Source: Burkholderiales bacterium (GTDB lineage: Bacteria; Pseudomonadota; Gammaproteobacteria; Burkholderiales; Casimicrobiaceae). Taken from it: DNA of 48,007 nt. The notes under the pieces are model-generated. The model saw nothing but the letters and a program-made list of their open reading frames with translations. It ran no database searches and was not told the DNA's origin. Below are positions 9,149 through 20,331 of this stretch, in pieces; positions within the stretch are counted from its first letter, which is position 1, and each line of letters opens with the position of its first letter. The position numbers were made by a program, and so were the translations under genes. The stretch spans positions 1 to 48,007 of the forward strand of contig JADGRP010000278.1 in assembly GCA_017880805.1 (NCBI GenBank). The letters are read 5' to 3'.

Positions 9149-10840
9149 TCACAGCAAGGACCTTCTCATGTCGCCCAGCAGCGCGATGAGGTAGGTGTTG
9201 AAGCGTGCGGCAGCCGCGCCGTCGACGACCCTATGGTCGTACGACAGCGACAGGGGCAGAATCAAACGGGGTACGAATTGCTTGCCGTCCCACACCGGAC
9301 GCGTGCTCGAGCGGCAGACGCCGAGGATGGCGACTTCGGGAGCGTTAATGATGGGCGTGAAGTAGGTCCCGCCGATGCCGCCCAGGCTCGAAATCGAAAT
9401 GCATCCGCCCTGCATGTCGGTCGGGCCGAGCTTGCCTTCGCGGGCCTTGGCCGAGAGCTCGCCCATTTCCTTGGCAATCGCTAGCACGCCCTTCTGGTCT
9501 GCGTTCCTGATCACCGGCACCATGAGCCCGTTGGGCGTGTCGGCGGCGAAGCCGATGTTGTAATACTGCTTGAAGATCAGGTTGTCGCCATCAAGCGATG
9601 CATTGAATTCCGGAAATTTCTTCAGCGCCGACACGCAGACCTTGATCAGGAATGCGAGCATGGTCACCTTGATGCCCGCTTTTTCGTTTTCCTTGTTGAG
9701 GGTGACGCGAAGCGCTTCGAGGTCGGTGATGTCGGCATCGTCGTGATTGGTGACGTGCGGGATCATGACCCAGTTGCGGTGCAGGTTCGCGCCGGAGATC
9801 TTCTTGATCCGCGACAGCGGCTTCGTCTCGATCGGGCCGAATTTGGCGAAGTCGATTTGCGGCCACGGCAAGAGGCCCAGCGCCGCGCCGCCGGCGGCAG
9901 GAGCGGCGGAAGCGCCGGCGCCGCTCATCACCTGCTTGACGTATTTCTGCACATCTTCCTGCAGAACGCGATTCTTTGGCCCGGTTCCCTTGACGCGAGC
10001 AAGGTCCACGCCCAATTCGCGTGCCAGCGCGCGAACCGACGGCGAGGCATGCGCCTTCTTGAAGCTCTCGCTGTCGATGCGAGGCGTCGCGGCGGCAGAC
10101 GTGCTCGGCGCTTGCTTGTCCGAAGCAGTGGCCGCGGGTGACGGCGACGGCGCGGGCGAGGCTGCGGCTGCCGCAGCCTGCGTCGGTGCAGCGGTAGCCC
10201 GGGCGCCGGCCGCTTCGATAATCGCGATCACGCTGCCTTCGCTCACCTTGTCGCCGAGCTTGACCTTCATTTCCTTGATCACGCCTGAGGAAGGTGAAGG
10301 CACATCCATGGTCGCCTTTTCGGACTCGAGCGTGACCAGCGAATCCTCGGCCTTCACGGTGTCGCCCGGTTTGACCAGAACTTCGATCACCGGCACGTCT
10401 TTGAAATCACCGATGTCGGGGACCTTGACCTCGATACTTTGCATCGCACCGGCAGCCGCGCCTGACGCTACTCTCTCCGGCTGCGTGAGAGCTACTGCGG
10501 GTGGGGGGGAAGTTGCAGCAGCGGACGCGGCGGCAGGTGCGGCGGCGGCAGGCGTCGCGACAACTTGCTCCGGCGAGGCAGCCTTGGCTCCGTTCGCCAC
10601 CTCGGCCTCCAGAGTCAGGATGACGTTTCCCTCGCTGACCTTGTCGCCGAGTTTGACCCTGACGTCCTTGATGACACCCGCGGAAGGCGAGGGCACATCC
10701 ATCGTCGCCTTGTCGGACTCGAGCGTTACCAGCGAATCCTCTGGCTTGACGCTGTCGCCTGCCTTCACCAGCACTTCGATGACCGGCACGTCGGTGAAGT
10801 CGCCGATGTCAGGGACTTTGACTTCAACTATCTGGGGCAT
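9149..10840 (-). CDS. aceF: Dihydrolipoyllysine-residue acetyltransferase (E2 of pyruvate dehydrogenase)
   Basis: E2 core of the pyruvate dehydrogenase complex; moves the acetyl group from lipoyl-lysine to CoA. It has 563 aa with two lipoyl domains (about 1-79 with Lys44, and about 133-210 with Lys175), Ala/Pro/Ser-rich linkers, a peripheral-subunit-binding domain at about 264-297 (ASPSVRALARELGV...) and the catalytic domain ending in DHRVVDG with His536 and Asp540. The second lipoyl domain has ESEKA instead of the usual ESDKA around the lysine. ATG 10840 has AGGA 5 nt upstream. It sits 72 nt after aceE and 73 nt before lpdA on the same strand. Confidence 0.97.
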   Translation of the reverse strand: MPQIVEVKVPDIGDFTDVPVIEVLVKAGDSVKPEDSLVTLESDKATMDVPSPSAGVIKDVRVKLGDKVSEGNVILTLEAEVANGAKAASPEQVVATPAAAAPAAASAAATSPPPAVALTQPERVASGAAAGAMQSIEVKVPDIGDFKDVPVIEVLVKPGDTVKAEDSLVTLESEKATMDVPSPSSGVIKEMKVKLGDKVSEGSVIAIIEAAGARATAAPTQAAAAAASPAPSPSPAATASDKQAPSTSAAATPRIDSESFKKAHASPSVRALARELGVDLARVKGTGPKNRVLQEDVQKYVKQVMSGAGASAAPAAGGAALGLLPWPQIDFAKFGPIETKPLSRIKKISGANLHRNWVMIPHVTNHDDADITDLEALRVTLNKENEKAGIKVTMLAFLIKVCVSALKKFPEFNASLDGDNLIFKQYYNIGFAADTPNGLMVPVIRNADQKGVLAIAKEMGELSAKAREGKLGPTDMQGGCISISSLGGIGGTYFTPIINAPEVAILGVCRSSTRPVWDGKQFVPRLILPLSLSYDHRVVDGAAAARFNTYLIALLGDMRRSLL

Positions 10841-10912
10841 GATGTTCCTGCACGGAATTTGAGACGTTCGCGGACCTGCTCGAGCGTGGCGGCGACGCGC
10901 GATCAGCCAAGC

Positions 10913-13567
<2,655 letters not shown>

Positions 13568-13636
13568 GGGCTTTCCTCAGGGTGACGGCCTCGCTGCGCG
13601 TCGATCGGACCGACGACTGCGTCGAAAGCTGACGCC

Positions 13637-13651
13637 GCATCGTTGCGATGC
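13637..13651 (-). other. Small hairpin in the aceE 5' leader
   Basis: GCATCG and CGATGC form a perfect 6-bp stem around a 3-nt loop within the transcribed leader, about 70 nt before the aceE start codon. It lacks a T-tract and is not a terminator. Its function is unknown. Confidence 0.3.
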
Positions 13652-13678
13652 AGGCCGCGAGTCGCGTTTCAGGGGAAG

Positions 13679-13708
13679 TTTATAACATTCCACGGAAATC
13701 GTTTCCAA
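13679..13708 (-). promoter_or_regulatory. Putative sigma70 promoter of the aceE operon
   Basis: Minus-strand TTGGAA (13703-13708) and TATAAA (13679-13684) are spaced by 18 nt. This puts the transcript start near 13672 and gives a leader of about 105 nt before aceE. It is the best promoter-like sequence in the aceE upstream gap. Confidence 0.55.
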
Positions 13709-13725
13709 CGACTCCGGGGAAACGA
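13694..13725. promoter_or_regulatory. Overlapping palindromes over the aceE -35 box (possible operator)
   Basis: Plus strand: GGAAATCGTTTCC (13694-13706) is a palindrome with 5-bp arms. Its right part, TCGTTTCC (13699-13706), also pairs with GGAAACGA (13718-13725), an 8-bp inverted repeat with an 11-nt spacer. The proposed -35 box (13703-13708) lies inside the overlap, as expected for a repressor site. It does not match the known E. coli PdhR half-site pattern (AATTGGT...ACCAATT), so the regulator is unknown. Confidence 0.4.
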
Positions 13726-13806
13726 CGCCAACTCGAGGGGCAAGCCGATGACGCCAATGTGCGGTTCGGCTGTCACAGCGCCCATGGCGGGGTTCGCAGA
13801 ATGCGA

Positions 13807-14442
13807 TTATCGGGCGATCGAAATGGACCGTGTTTCGGTAACGATGGCCTCGACCGTGACATCGTGCGATGCCGCGGGAACGCGTTCGACGAGTTGCAGC
13901 TCGAAGGCGCCCGCGACGCGGTGGGCGTCGACCCGCAGCAGCGGCAGCAGCCTGTCGTAGTAGCCTCCGCCGTAGCCGATTCGGTGTCCATCGGAATCGA
14001 ACGCCACGCCGGGAACGAGCACCCAGTCGATGGTTGCGACATCGAGCGGAGCGCAGTGCGCGCAGGGCTCCGGGATGCCGCGATAGCCGGGCATAACGTC
14101 GTGCTCGAGACGGGTGATGGCGTATAGGTCGAGCATCCGGGTCGCGAGGTTCACTCTTGGCAGCGCGACCGTCTTGGCGTGGGCCAGCGCCGCCACAAGC
14201 AGTGCCTGCGTATCCCATTCGCTGCCGAAGGGAAGGGTGAGCAGCACGTTCCTGGACAACGCGAAGTCCTCGCGCGTCGATATTGACGCCGCAATCGAGG
14301 CGCTCGCCGTCGCCCGCGCTCGCGCCGGCTTGGCGTCGCGGTCGCGCAGGATTCGCGCGCGCAATTCGCGCTTCGCGTCGAGCAGCTTGCCGCTCGTCGC
14401 GCGATCCAGGTTCAATTTAGGCTCGGTGGAAGATGCGGGCAC
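13807..14442 (-). CDS. 5-formyltetrahydrofolate cyclo-ligase
   Basis: ATP-dependent enzyme that converts 5-formyl-THF to 5,10-methenyl-THF, returning stored folate to one-carbon metabolism. It has 211 aa, a normal length. The C-terminal signature PGVAFDSDGHRIGYGGGYYDRLL (split here as PGVAFDSDGHRIG and YGGGYYDRLL) is the family's substrate and ATP site, and the basic N-terminus has AKRELRARIL. It is divergent from pepP with 114 nt between them. In many gammaproteobacteria this gene (ygfA/fau) lies next to 6S RNA, but the gap here is too short for that RNA. The gene ends 239 nt before aceE on the same strand. Confidence 0.93.
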   Translation of the reverse strand: MPASSTEPKLNLDRATSGKLLDAKRELRARILRDRDAKPARARATASASIAASISTREDFALSRNVLLTLPFGSEWDTQALLVAALAHAKTVALPRVNLATRMLDLYAITRLEHDVMPGYRGIPEPCAHCAPLDVATIDWVLVPGVAFDSDGHRIGYGGGYYDRLLPLLRVDAHRVAGAFELQLVERVPAASHDVTVEAIVTETRSISIAR

Positions 14443-14556
14443 GCAATGGATGTTACCGCAAAGCCCGCACCGCGAGCGGAACGCTTATAATCCACGCAAA
14501 GCTCAAGAGATCTCAGTTGACTCTCAGTTGCCTTATTACAGTTCATCGAAAACACC

Positions 14557-15882
14557 ATGAATTACAACCATCAGCATCACCGAAGCCGGCGCTCGCGGCT
14601 CATTGCCGAGATGCGCAAGCAGACCGGAGGCGGTATTGCCTCCATTCCCACCGCACCTGAGGCGATCCGCAACGCGGATTCGCATTATCCGTACCGGTCG
14701 GACAGTCACTTTTACTACGTGTGCGGTTTCCCGGAGCCGGAAGCGGCTGTTGTCCTCATTGCCGGCGCTACGGAAAGTGATTCGAAGCAGATCCTGTTTT
14801 GTCGGGACAAGAATCTGGAGCGCGAAATTTGGGACGGCTTTCGCTATGGCCCCGATGCCGCGCGAGAAATCTTCGGATTCGATGAGACGTATCCAATCAC
14901 CGAGCTTGCGGCGAAGCTCGCTGACTGGACGTGCGACCAGCGTGCGATTTACACCCCCCTCGGACTTTATCCCGCGTGGGACCATGCGACCGCGGCGACG
15001 TTGAACGAAGTACGCAATCGGGTGCGCACGGGCATCGCGGCGCCGGAGACGGTGATCGACGTTCGCGCCCCGCTCGCGGCGATGCGTCTCTACAAGGACG
15101 AGCGCGAGCTGGAGCTCCTGCGTCGCGCCGCGGCCATTTCGAGCGGCGCGCACCGCCGCGCGATGCGCGAGACGCGTCCGGGCTGGTACGAATATCAGGT
15201 CGAGGCCGAGCTGATGCACGAATTCCTGCGCTCAGGCGCGCAGGCGGTCGCCTACCCCTCGATTGTCGCCTCGGGACCCAACGCGTGCGTCCTGCATTAT
15301 CGCGACAACAATCGCCAGACGCAGGCTAACGATCTGATGCTGATCGATGCCGGTTGCGAGTTCGACGGCTACGCGTCGGACATCACGCGCACGTTTCCGG
15401 TGGGCGGGAAGTTCAGCGGCGAGCAAAAGGCGGTTTACGAGCTTGTGCTCGCGGCGCAACTCGCGTGCATCGACGTCGTCCAGCCGGGCAGGATGTTTCA
15501 CGACTATCACGAGGTGGCCGTGCGCGTGCTCGCGCAGGGGCTGATCGATCACAAGCTCTGCGAAGGCACGCTCGACGGCGTGCTCGAGTCCGGCGCGTAC
15601 AAGCAGTTCTATATGCATCGTGCCGGGCATTGGCTCGGGCTCGACGTGCACGATGTCGGACTGTACCGCATCGACGGTGAATCGCGCCGACTCGAGCCGG
15701 GCATGGTGCTCACCGTCGAGCCCGGCTGTTATATCCGCCCGAGCGACAAGGTGCCCGAGAGATTCTGGAACATCGGCGTGCGCATCGAGGATGATGTTCT
15801 TGTGACCGCTGCCGGCAACGAAAATCTGAGCGGCACGACGCCGAAGACCATAGCCGACGTCGAAGCCGCCTGCGCGCGCTGA
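14557..15882 (+). CDS. pepP: Xaa-Pro aminopeptidase (aminopeptidase P)
   Basis: Cytoplasmic Mn-dependent peptidase that removes the N-terminal residue before proline. It has 441 aa. The N-domain (about 1-170) includes ADSHYPYRSDSHFYYVCGF, a hallmark of AMPP-N. The pita-bread catalytic domain supplies the five metal ligands: the two Asp of DAGCEFDGYASDITRTF, the His of HRAGHWLG, the Glu of TVEPGCYI and the Glu of GVRIEDD. No clear Shine-Dalgarno precedes ATG 14557, but the N-terminus aligns in style with E. coli PepP. The ubiH gene follows after 34 nt, and this pepP-ubiH order is common in proteobacteria. Confidence 0.95.
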   Translation: MNYNHQHHRSRRSRLIAEMRKQTGGGIASIPTAPEAIRNADSHYPYRSDSHFYYVCGFPEPEAAVVLIAGATESDSKQILFCRDKNLEREIWDGFRYGPDAAREIFGFDETYPITELAAKLADWTCDQRAIYTPLGLYPAWDHATAATLNEVRNRVRTGIAAPETVIDVRAPLAAMRLYKDERELELLRRAAAISSGAHRRAMRETRPGWYEYQVEAELMHEFLRSGAQAVAYPSIVASGPNACVLHYRDNNRQTQANDLMLIDAGCEFDGYASDITRTFPVGGKFSGEQKAVYELVLAAQLACIDVVQPGRMFHDYHEVAVRVLAQGLIDHKLCEGTLDGVLESGAYKQFYMHRAGHWLGLDVHDVGLYRIDGESRRLEPGMVLTVEPGCYIRPSDKVPERFWNIGVRIEDDVLVTAAGNENLSGTTPKTIADVEAACAR

Positions 15883-15916
15883 GCCTGCGCTACCCGCGAC
15901 TCATCGACCAAGTCCC

Positions 15917-17095
15917 ATGTTGCACGATCTGGTCATCGTCGGCGCAGGTCCTGTCGGCGCGACGCTTGCCCTGGCGCTCTCTGAAAGCGACCTCGACGTC
16001 ATTGCACTCGATGCTCGCCCTGCCGGAAGCATTGCACGAAGCGACCGGTCGCTTGCCTTATCCCACGGCGCCCGGCTCATTTTCGAGCGGCTCGGTGTGT
16101 GGAAGGCGGTTGCGGCAACCCCAGGCGCGGTAACGCCGATCACGGCGATCGACATATCACAGCGCGCAGGCTTCGGACACGCGCGCCTGCATGCTCACGA
16201 TCAAGGCGTCGATGCGCTTGGCTATGTGGTCAGCTACCGCGCACTGCAGCATGCGCTTGACGCGGCGTTGGCCCGTGCAGACATGTCGATCGAGCATGGC
16301 GTCGCTGTGACACGAGTGAGTGCGACGGCAGGTGCGGCCTGTGCTCATGTCGTGGGCGAACGCCACGGCGCCGCTGTCGAATGGAGCGCACGTCTCGCCG
16401 CGGTTGCCGACGGCGGTGGCGACGTCGTGAACTACATCGCGCGACGCAGGCACGACTACCGACAAGTCGCATTGGTCGCGAAAATTGCGTCCACTGAGCC
16501 GCATGGAGGACTCGCGTTCGAGCGCTTTACCGACGAAGGTCCGATAGCGCTCCTGCCGGAAGGGGATCACTACGGACTGGTGTGGACGACAAGTCCGGAA
16601 AATGCGAGCGCGCTGGTCGCGCTTCCGGAATCAAAGTTCCTGGCCGCGCTCACGCTGCGTTTCGGGCCCGGCGCCGGGCGGTGGACTCGCGTTGCCGATC
16701 GGCGCACGTTCCCGCTGGCGCTTGAATTTGCGACCCGCGTTGTCGGCGAGCGCACGGTTCTCGTGGGTAACGCCGCGCAAGCGCTGCATCCCGTCGCGGG
16801 GCAGGGCTTCAATCTCGGCGTTCGTGATGCGTATGAATTGGCGCAAGAGTTGCTTGCAATCTCAGTCATCACTGACCGTGATCATTTTGGTGCACGGGCA
16901 TTTCTCGCGGCGTATGCGCGGCGCCGCAGTGTGGACCGGTGGTCGGGCATCGCATTCACGCACGGTCTGCTCGGTCTTTTCGGCGCGGACGTTTCAATGC
17001 TGCGCTGGCCGCGCGGGTTGGCGCTCACTCTTTTCGACGCGTTGCCGCCCGTCAAACGAATGTTCACGCGAGCGATGCTTTACGGCTTGCACTGA
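15917..17095 (+). CDS. ubiH: FAD-dependent ubiquinone biosynthesis hydroxylase (UbiH/UbiF/COQ6 family)
   Basis: Class A flavin monooxygenase that hydroxylates the ring of a ubiquinone precursor. It has 392 aa. Visible are the N-terminal FAD motif IVGAGPVGATLAL, the mid-protein VADGGGD segment, and the second FAD motif VGNAAQALHPVAGQGFNLG (about 276-294). The G-N in place of the usual G-D, together with AAQ-LHP, is as I remember E. coli UbiH, so I favour UbiH among the UbiH/F/I paralogues. It follows pepP by 34 nt. The last codons GLH-stop are the first unit of a four-copy tandem repeat that continues past the gene. Family certain, exact ring position less so. Confidence 0.88.
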   Translation: MLHDLVIVGAGPVGATLALALSESDLDVIALDARPAGSIARSDRSLALSHGARLIFERLGVWKAVAATPGAVTPITAIDISQRAGFGHARLHAHDQGVDALGYVVSYRALQHALDAALARADMSIEHGVAVTRVSATAGAACAHVVGERHGAAVEWSARLAAVADGGGDVVNYIARRRHDYRQVALVAKIASTEPHGGLAFERFTDEGPIALLPEGDHYGLVWTTSPENASALVALPESKFLAALTLRFGPGAGRWTRVADRRTFPLALEFATRVVGERTVLVGNAAQALHPVAGQGFNLGVRDAYELAQELLAISVITDRDHFGARAFLAAYARRRSVDRWSGIAFTHGLLGLFGADVSMLRWPRGLALTLFDALPPVKRMFTRAMLYGLH

Positions 17096-17139
17096 GTGGC
17101 TTGCACTGAGTGGAGTTCACTGAATGGCATGCATTGAGA
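17084..17139 (+). repeat. Four 14-nt tandem copies spanning the ubiH stop codon
   Basis: Units: GGCTTGCACTGAGT (17084-17097), an identical copy (17098-17111), GGAGTTCACTGAAT (17112-17125) and GGCATGCATTGAGA (17126-17139). Every unit holds a TGA at the same place (17093, 17107, 17121, 17135). The first TGA is the real ubiH stop. Similarity to the first unit falls with distance from the gene. Confidence 0.85.
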
Positions 17140-17173
17140 ACTCGATCGATAATGGTTCGAGCCGACGAACGCG

Positions 17174-17203
17174 CTGACTACAGCGCCGCAAACTCGGTAT
17201 AAT
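17174..17203 (+). promoter_or_regulatory. sigma70 promoter for dusB-fis
   Basis: CTGACT (17174-17179) and a perfect TATAAT (17198-17203) are separated by 18 nt. A start near 17210 leaves a leader of about 33 nt before the GTG at 17243. The promoter covers the upstream TTG used by the ORF track, which supports the later start for dusB. Confidence 0.65.
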
Positions 17204-17242
17204 TTGCTCCCTTCCGTCGCAGCTTCCACTAAAGTTCAAGCA

Positions 17243-18298
17243 GTGCAAATCGGCTCGCATCGCATTCTGAGCAATCTTGTCGTCGCACCGATGGCCGGTG
17301 TGACCGACCGTCCATTCCGGCAATTGTGCAAGCGGCTTGGGGCCGGTCTCGCCATTTCGGAGATGGTCGCGTCCAATCCACAGCTCCGGAATACGGGCAA
17401 ATCGCAGCGGCGCATGAATCACGACGGCGAGGTGGAGCCGATCGTCGTGCAGATCGCCGGCGCCGACCCTGCGCAGATGGCCGACTCGGCGCGCTACAAC
17501 GTAGATCGCGGCGCGCAGATCATCGACATCAACATGGGCTGCCCGGCGAAGAAGGTCTGCAACGTCGCTGCCGGTTCCGCGCTCCTGCAGAACGAGTCGC
17601 TGGTAGGCGCCATCGTCGAACGCGTCGTTGGCGCAGTCGATGTGCCGGTGACGCTGAAGATCCGGACCGGGTGGGATCGGCAGCATCGAAACGCGGTGCG
17701 GATCGCACACATTGCCGAAAGCGCGGGCATCGCGGCGCTGTCGGTTCACGGCCGCACGCGGGAGTGCGGCTTTGTCGGCGCCGTGGAGTACGACACTATT
17801 CGGGCGGTGAAGCAGGCGGTCAGCGTGCCGGTGACGGCAAACGGCGACGTCGACTCACCGGAAATGGCGCGCGACGTGCTGGAGCACACGGGTGCGGACG
17901 CGGTGATGATCGGCCGCGCGGCGCAGGGCCGTCCTTGGATCTTTCGTGAGATACGTCACTTTCTCGACTATGGCGAAAAGCTTCCGTCGCCGCAGATTGC
18001 CGAGATTCGTCAACTTATCCTCGAGCATCTCGCCGACCACCACGCCTTTCACGGCGAAGAGAGCGGCGTGCGCATCGCGCGCAAGCATTTGGGCTGGTAT
18101 ACCGCCGATCTTGAAGGTGGGCTTGAGTTTCGGCACGAAATCAACGCGATCGACAGCGCATGGGCGCAGGTCGCGGCAGTGAATCGTTTTTTCGATGAGT
18201 TGAGCACGCACGGCGATCGGCTCAGCTACGCGCCAACGGAGCGCGCGCGGCGGAGTCGGCCGCAGAATTGCGGGACGGGGGAGGCGCAGGCAGCATGA
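17243..18298 (+). CDS. dusB: tRNA-dihydrouridine synthase DusB
   Basis: FMN enzyme that reduces specific uridines in the tRNA D-loop with NADPH. It has 351 aa from the GTG at 17243. That start gives an N-terminus VQIGSHRILSNLVVAPMAGVTDR in which the APMAGVTDRPFR signature sits as in E. coli DusB. The catalytic cysteine is Cys100 in NMGCPAKKVCN, and the FMN/phosphate segment is SVHGRTR with GADAVMIGRAAQGRPW. The gene stop overlaps the fis start (ATGA), the classical dusB-fis arrangement, which implies translational coupling. Confidence 0.95.
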   Translation: MQIGSHRILSNLVVAPMAGVTDRPFRQLCKRLGAGLAISEMVASNPQLRNTGKSQRRMNHDGEVEPIVVQIAGADPAQMADSARYNVDRGAQIIDINMGCPAKKVCNVAAGSALLQNESLVGAIVERVVGAVDVPVTLKIRTGWDRQHRNAVRIAHIAESAGIAALSVHGRTRECGFVGAVEYDTIRAVKQAVSVPVTANGDVDSPEMARDVLEHTGADAVMIGRAAQGRPWIFREIRHFLDYGEKLPSPQIAEIRQLILEHLADHHAFHGEESGVRIARKHLGWYTADLEGGLEFRHEINAIDSAWAQVAAVNRFFDELSTHGDRLSYAPTERARRSRPQNCGTGEAQAA

Positions 18299-18549
18299 AG
18301 AAGACGGTACGAATCAACGGTGGCAGCGAGATCTGCCGCAGCGTCGAAAAATCAATCGATGAATATTTCCGGCGGCTGGACGGCGAACAGCCTCACGGCA
18401 TTTACAACATGGTCATCACCAATGTCGAGCGGTCGCTGCTGGCGATGATCATGCATCGTGCCAGCGGCAACCAGACGCAAGCGGCGGACATGCTGGGCAT
18501 GAACCGAAACACGCTTCGCTCCAAGCTTTCGAAGTACAAGATCAGTTAG
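18295..18549 (+). CDS. fis: DNA-binding protein Fis
   Basis: Nucleoid-associated factor that bends DNA and modulates rRNA promoters and recombination. It has 84 aa from the ATG overlapping the dusB stop; the ORF track's TTG at 18268 adds ten codons that do not look like Fis. The C-terminal helix-turn-helix GNQTQAADMLGMNRNTLRSK is clear, preceded by a dimerisation segment (VERSLLAMIMHRASG). An AGG lies 6 nt upstream of the ATG. Its position after dusB supports true Fis rather than the Fis-like domain of an NtrC regulator. Confidence 0.96.
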   Translation: MKKTVRINGGSEICRSVEKSIDEYFRRLDGEQPHGIYNMVITNVERSLLAMIMHRASGNQTQAADMLGMNRNTLRSKLSKYKIS

Positions 18550-18560
18550 ACTTGTCTTGG

Positions 18561-18583
18561 CGTCGCCCGCGCGCGCGACGTTT
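18561..18583 (+). terminator. Weak hairpin after fis, possible terminator
   Basis: CGTCGC and GCGACG form a 6-bp GC-rich stem around an 8-nt loop, followed by only three T. It sits 12 nt after the fis stop. The short T run makes it a poor intrinsic terminator. Confidence 0.3.
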
Positions 18584-18677
18584 CGCCTAATGGAGCCATT
18601 TTCGCCCGCGCGCTTGCCGCACGCACGTTGCCGCATGACCCAATCCTGCGTGAGCGCACTTTCATGATTTCTCCCCG

Positions 18678-20249
18678 ATGACCGCTCCCATCGCCCAGGC
18701 GCTCTTGTCTGTCTCCGACAAGACAGGCCTTGTGGATTTTGCGCGCGGCCTGGACACGATGGGCGTCAAGCTCATCTCCACCGGAGGCACGGCGAAATCA
18801 CTGATGGATGCGGGGTTGCCGGTCACCGAAGTCGCCGACTACACGGGTTTTCCCGAGATGCTCGACGGTCGCGTGAAGACTTTGCACCCCAAGATCCATG
18901 GCGCGATTCTCGCACGCCGCGATTCTCTCGAACACATGGCCGCGCTCACCAAGCACGCGATTCCTCCGATCGATCTTGTCGTAGTCAATCTCTATCCGTT
19001 TCGGCAGACCGTGGCCAAGCCCGGCTGCTCGCTCGACGATGCGATCGAAAATATCGATATCGGCGGTCCGGCCCTGGTTCGCGCCGCGGCAAAGAACCAT
19101 GCGCATGTCGGCGTCGTGGTCGATCCCGCCGACTATCCGGCGTTGCTCGACGAGCTCTCCGCCAACGGCAGACAACTCGGAAGCGCGACGCGCTTCCGGC
19201 TGGCGCAAAAAGCGTTCTCGCACACTGCCGCCTATGATGGCGCGATCAGCAACTATCTGACGGCGCGCGACGAGACCGGCGCGCCGCAGTTGTTTCCGGA
19301 CCGTTTCAACTGGCAGGGAACCAAGTTGCAGGATCTGCGTTACGGCGAGAATCCGCACCAGCAGGCCGCCTTCTATCGTGACGAAGCACCGGTGCCCGGC
19401 ACCATCGCGACCTCCGGGCAGCTTCAGGGCAAGGAGCTTTCGTTCAATAACATCGGCGACAGCGATGCGGCCTGGGAGTGCGTCAGCACCTTCGCCGAGC
19501 CGGCCTGCGTCATCGTCAAACACGCCAATCCCTGCGGGGCCGCGATTGCGGCAACGCCGCTGGAAGCGTATCGGCTCGCGCTTGCCACTGATCCCACATC
19601 GGCGTTTGGAGGCATCATTGCCTTCAACCGCGAAATCGACGCCGCGACGGTCGAGCTGGTAAGCGCGCAATTTCTCGAGGTTCTGATCGCTCCGGGCTAT
19701 TCTGCCGATGCGCTCGAGCGCATCGCAAGGAAGGTCAACGTTCGTGTGCTGACGGTTCAAGGCCGGGGGCCGGAATCCGGAAACGCCTGGGACATGAAAC
19801 GCGTCGGCGGCGGCATGCTGCTGCAGTCTGCCGACCACCGCGATATCAATGTCAGCGACCTGTCGGTCGTTTCGCGCAAGGCGCCGACTGCGGTGCAGCT
19901 TGCCGACTTGTTGTTTGTCTGGCGCGTCGCCAAGTTCGTCAAGTCCAATTCCATCGTCTATGGCGGCGGCGGACGGACGCTCGGCATCGGCGCCGGACAG
20001 ATGAGCCGGGTCGATTCGACGCGCATTGCCGCGATCAAGGCGCAAGCCGCCGGACTTTCGCTGGCCGGGTCGGTGGTTGCTTCCGACGCGTTCTTTCCGT
20101 TTCGTGACGGTCTCGACGTCGTCGCGGACAACGGCGCGGTTGCGATCATCCAGCCCGGCGGCAGCGTGCGCGATGCTGAAGTCATCGCCGCGGCGGACGA
20201 GCGAGGTCTGGCCATGGTGTTTACCGGCGTCCGGCACTTTCGGCATTAG
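18678..20249 (+). CDS. purH: Bifunctional AICAR formyltransferase / IMP cyclohydrolase
   Basis: Catalyses the last two steps of IMP synthesis: formylation of AICAR with 10-formyl-THF, then ring closure. It has 523 aa, the standard length. The N-terminal cyclohydrolase (MGS-like) domain includes [16 protein letters not shown] and [18 protein letters not shown]. The C-terminal transformylase domain includes [17 protein letters not shown] and IAPGYSAD, ending [20 protein letters not shown]. It is followed by purD after 82 nt on the same strand. The formyl-folate substrate links it functionally to the cyclo-ligase gene upstream. Confidence 0.98.
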   Translation: MTAPIAQALLSVSDKTGLVDFARGLDTMGVKLISTGGTAKSLMDAGLPVTEVADYTGFPEMLDGRVKTLHPKIHGAILARRDSLEHMAALTKHAIPPIDLVVVNLYPFRQTVAKPGCSLDDAIENIDIGGPALVRAAAKNHAHVGVVVDPADYPALLDELSANGRQLGSATRFRLAQKAFSHTAAYDGAISNYLTARDETGAPQLFPDRFNWQGTKLQDLRYGENPHQQAAFYRDEAPVPGTIATSGQLQGKELSFNNIGDSDAAWECVSTFAEPACVIVKHANPCGAAIAATPLEAYRLALATDPTSAFGGIIAFNREIDAATVELVSAQFLEVLIAPGYSADALERIARKVNVRVLTVQGRGPESGNAWDMKRVGGGMLLQSADHRDINVSDLSVVSRKAPTAVQLADLLFVWRVAKFVKSNSIVYGGGGRTLGIGAGQMSRVDSTRIAAIKAQAAGLSLAGSVVASDAFFPFRDGLDVVADNGAVAIIQPGGSVRDAEVIAAADERGLAMVFTGVRHFRH

Positions 20250-20331
20250 TGTCGGCACGAGTCGCCGCCGAGTGTCCTCCCCCAGCGTTACTTTCATCGT
20301 GCAGGATGTGCGCTGAGTGTGAGCTGATGCG

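Noticed and set aside
14443-14556. 6S RNA next to the 5-formyl-THF cyclo-ligase gene
   Set aside because: The gap is only 114 nt, shorter than the roughly 180-nt RNA, and no long rod-like pairing is visible.
17204-17242. Upstream TTG start of dusB
   Set aside because: It overlaps the TATAAT promoter box and adds residues not seen at the start of DusB proteins.
20299-20331. TGA-rich near-repeats before purD as another stop-anchored array
   Set aside because: Units are irregular (9-11 nt) and lie 50 nt after the purH stop, so the pattern is too weak to count.
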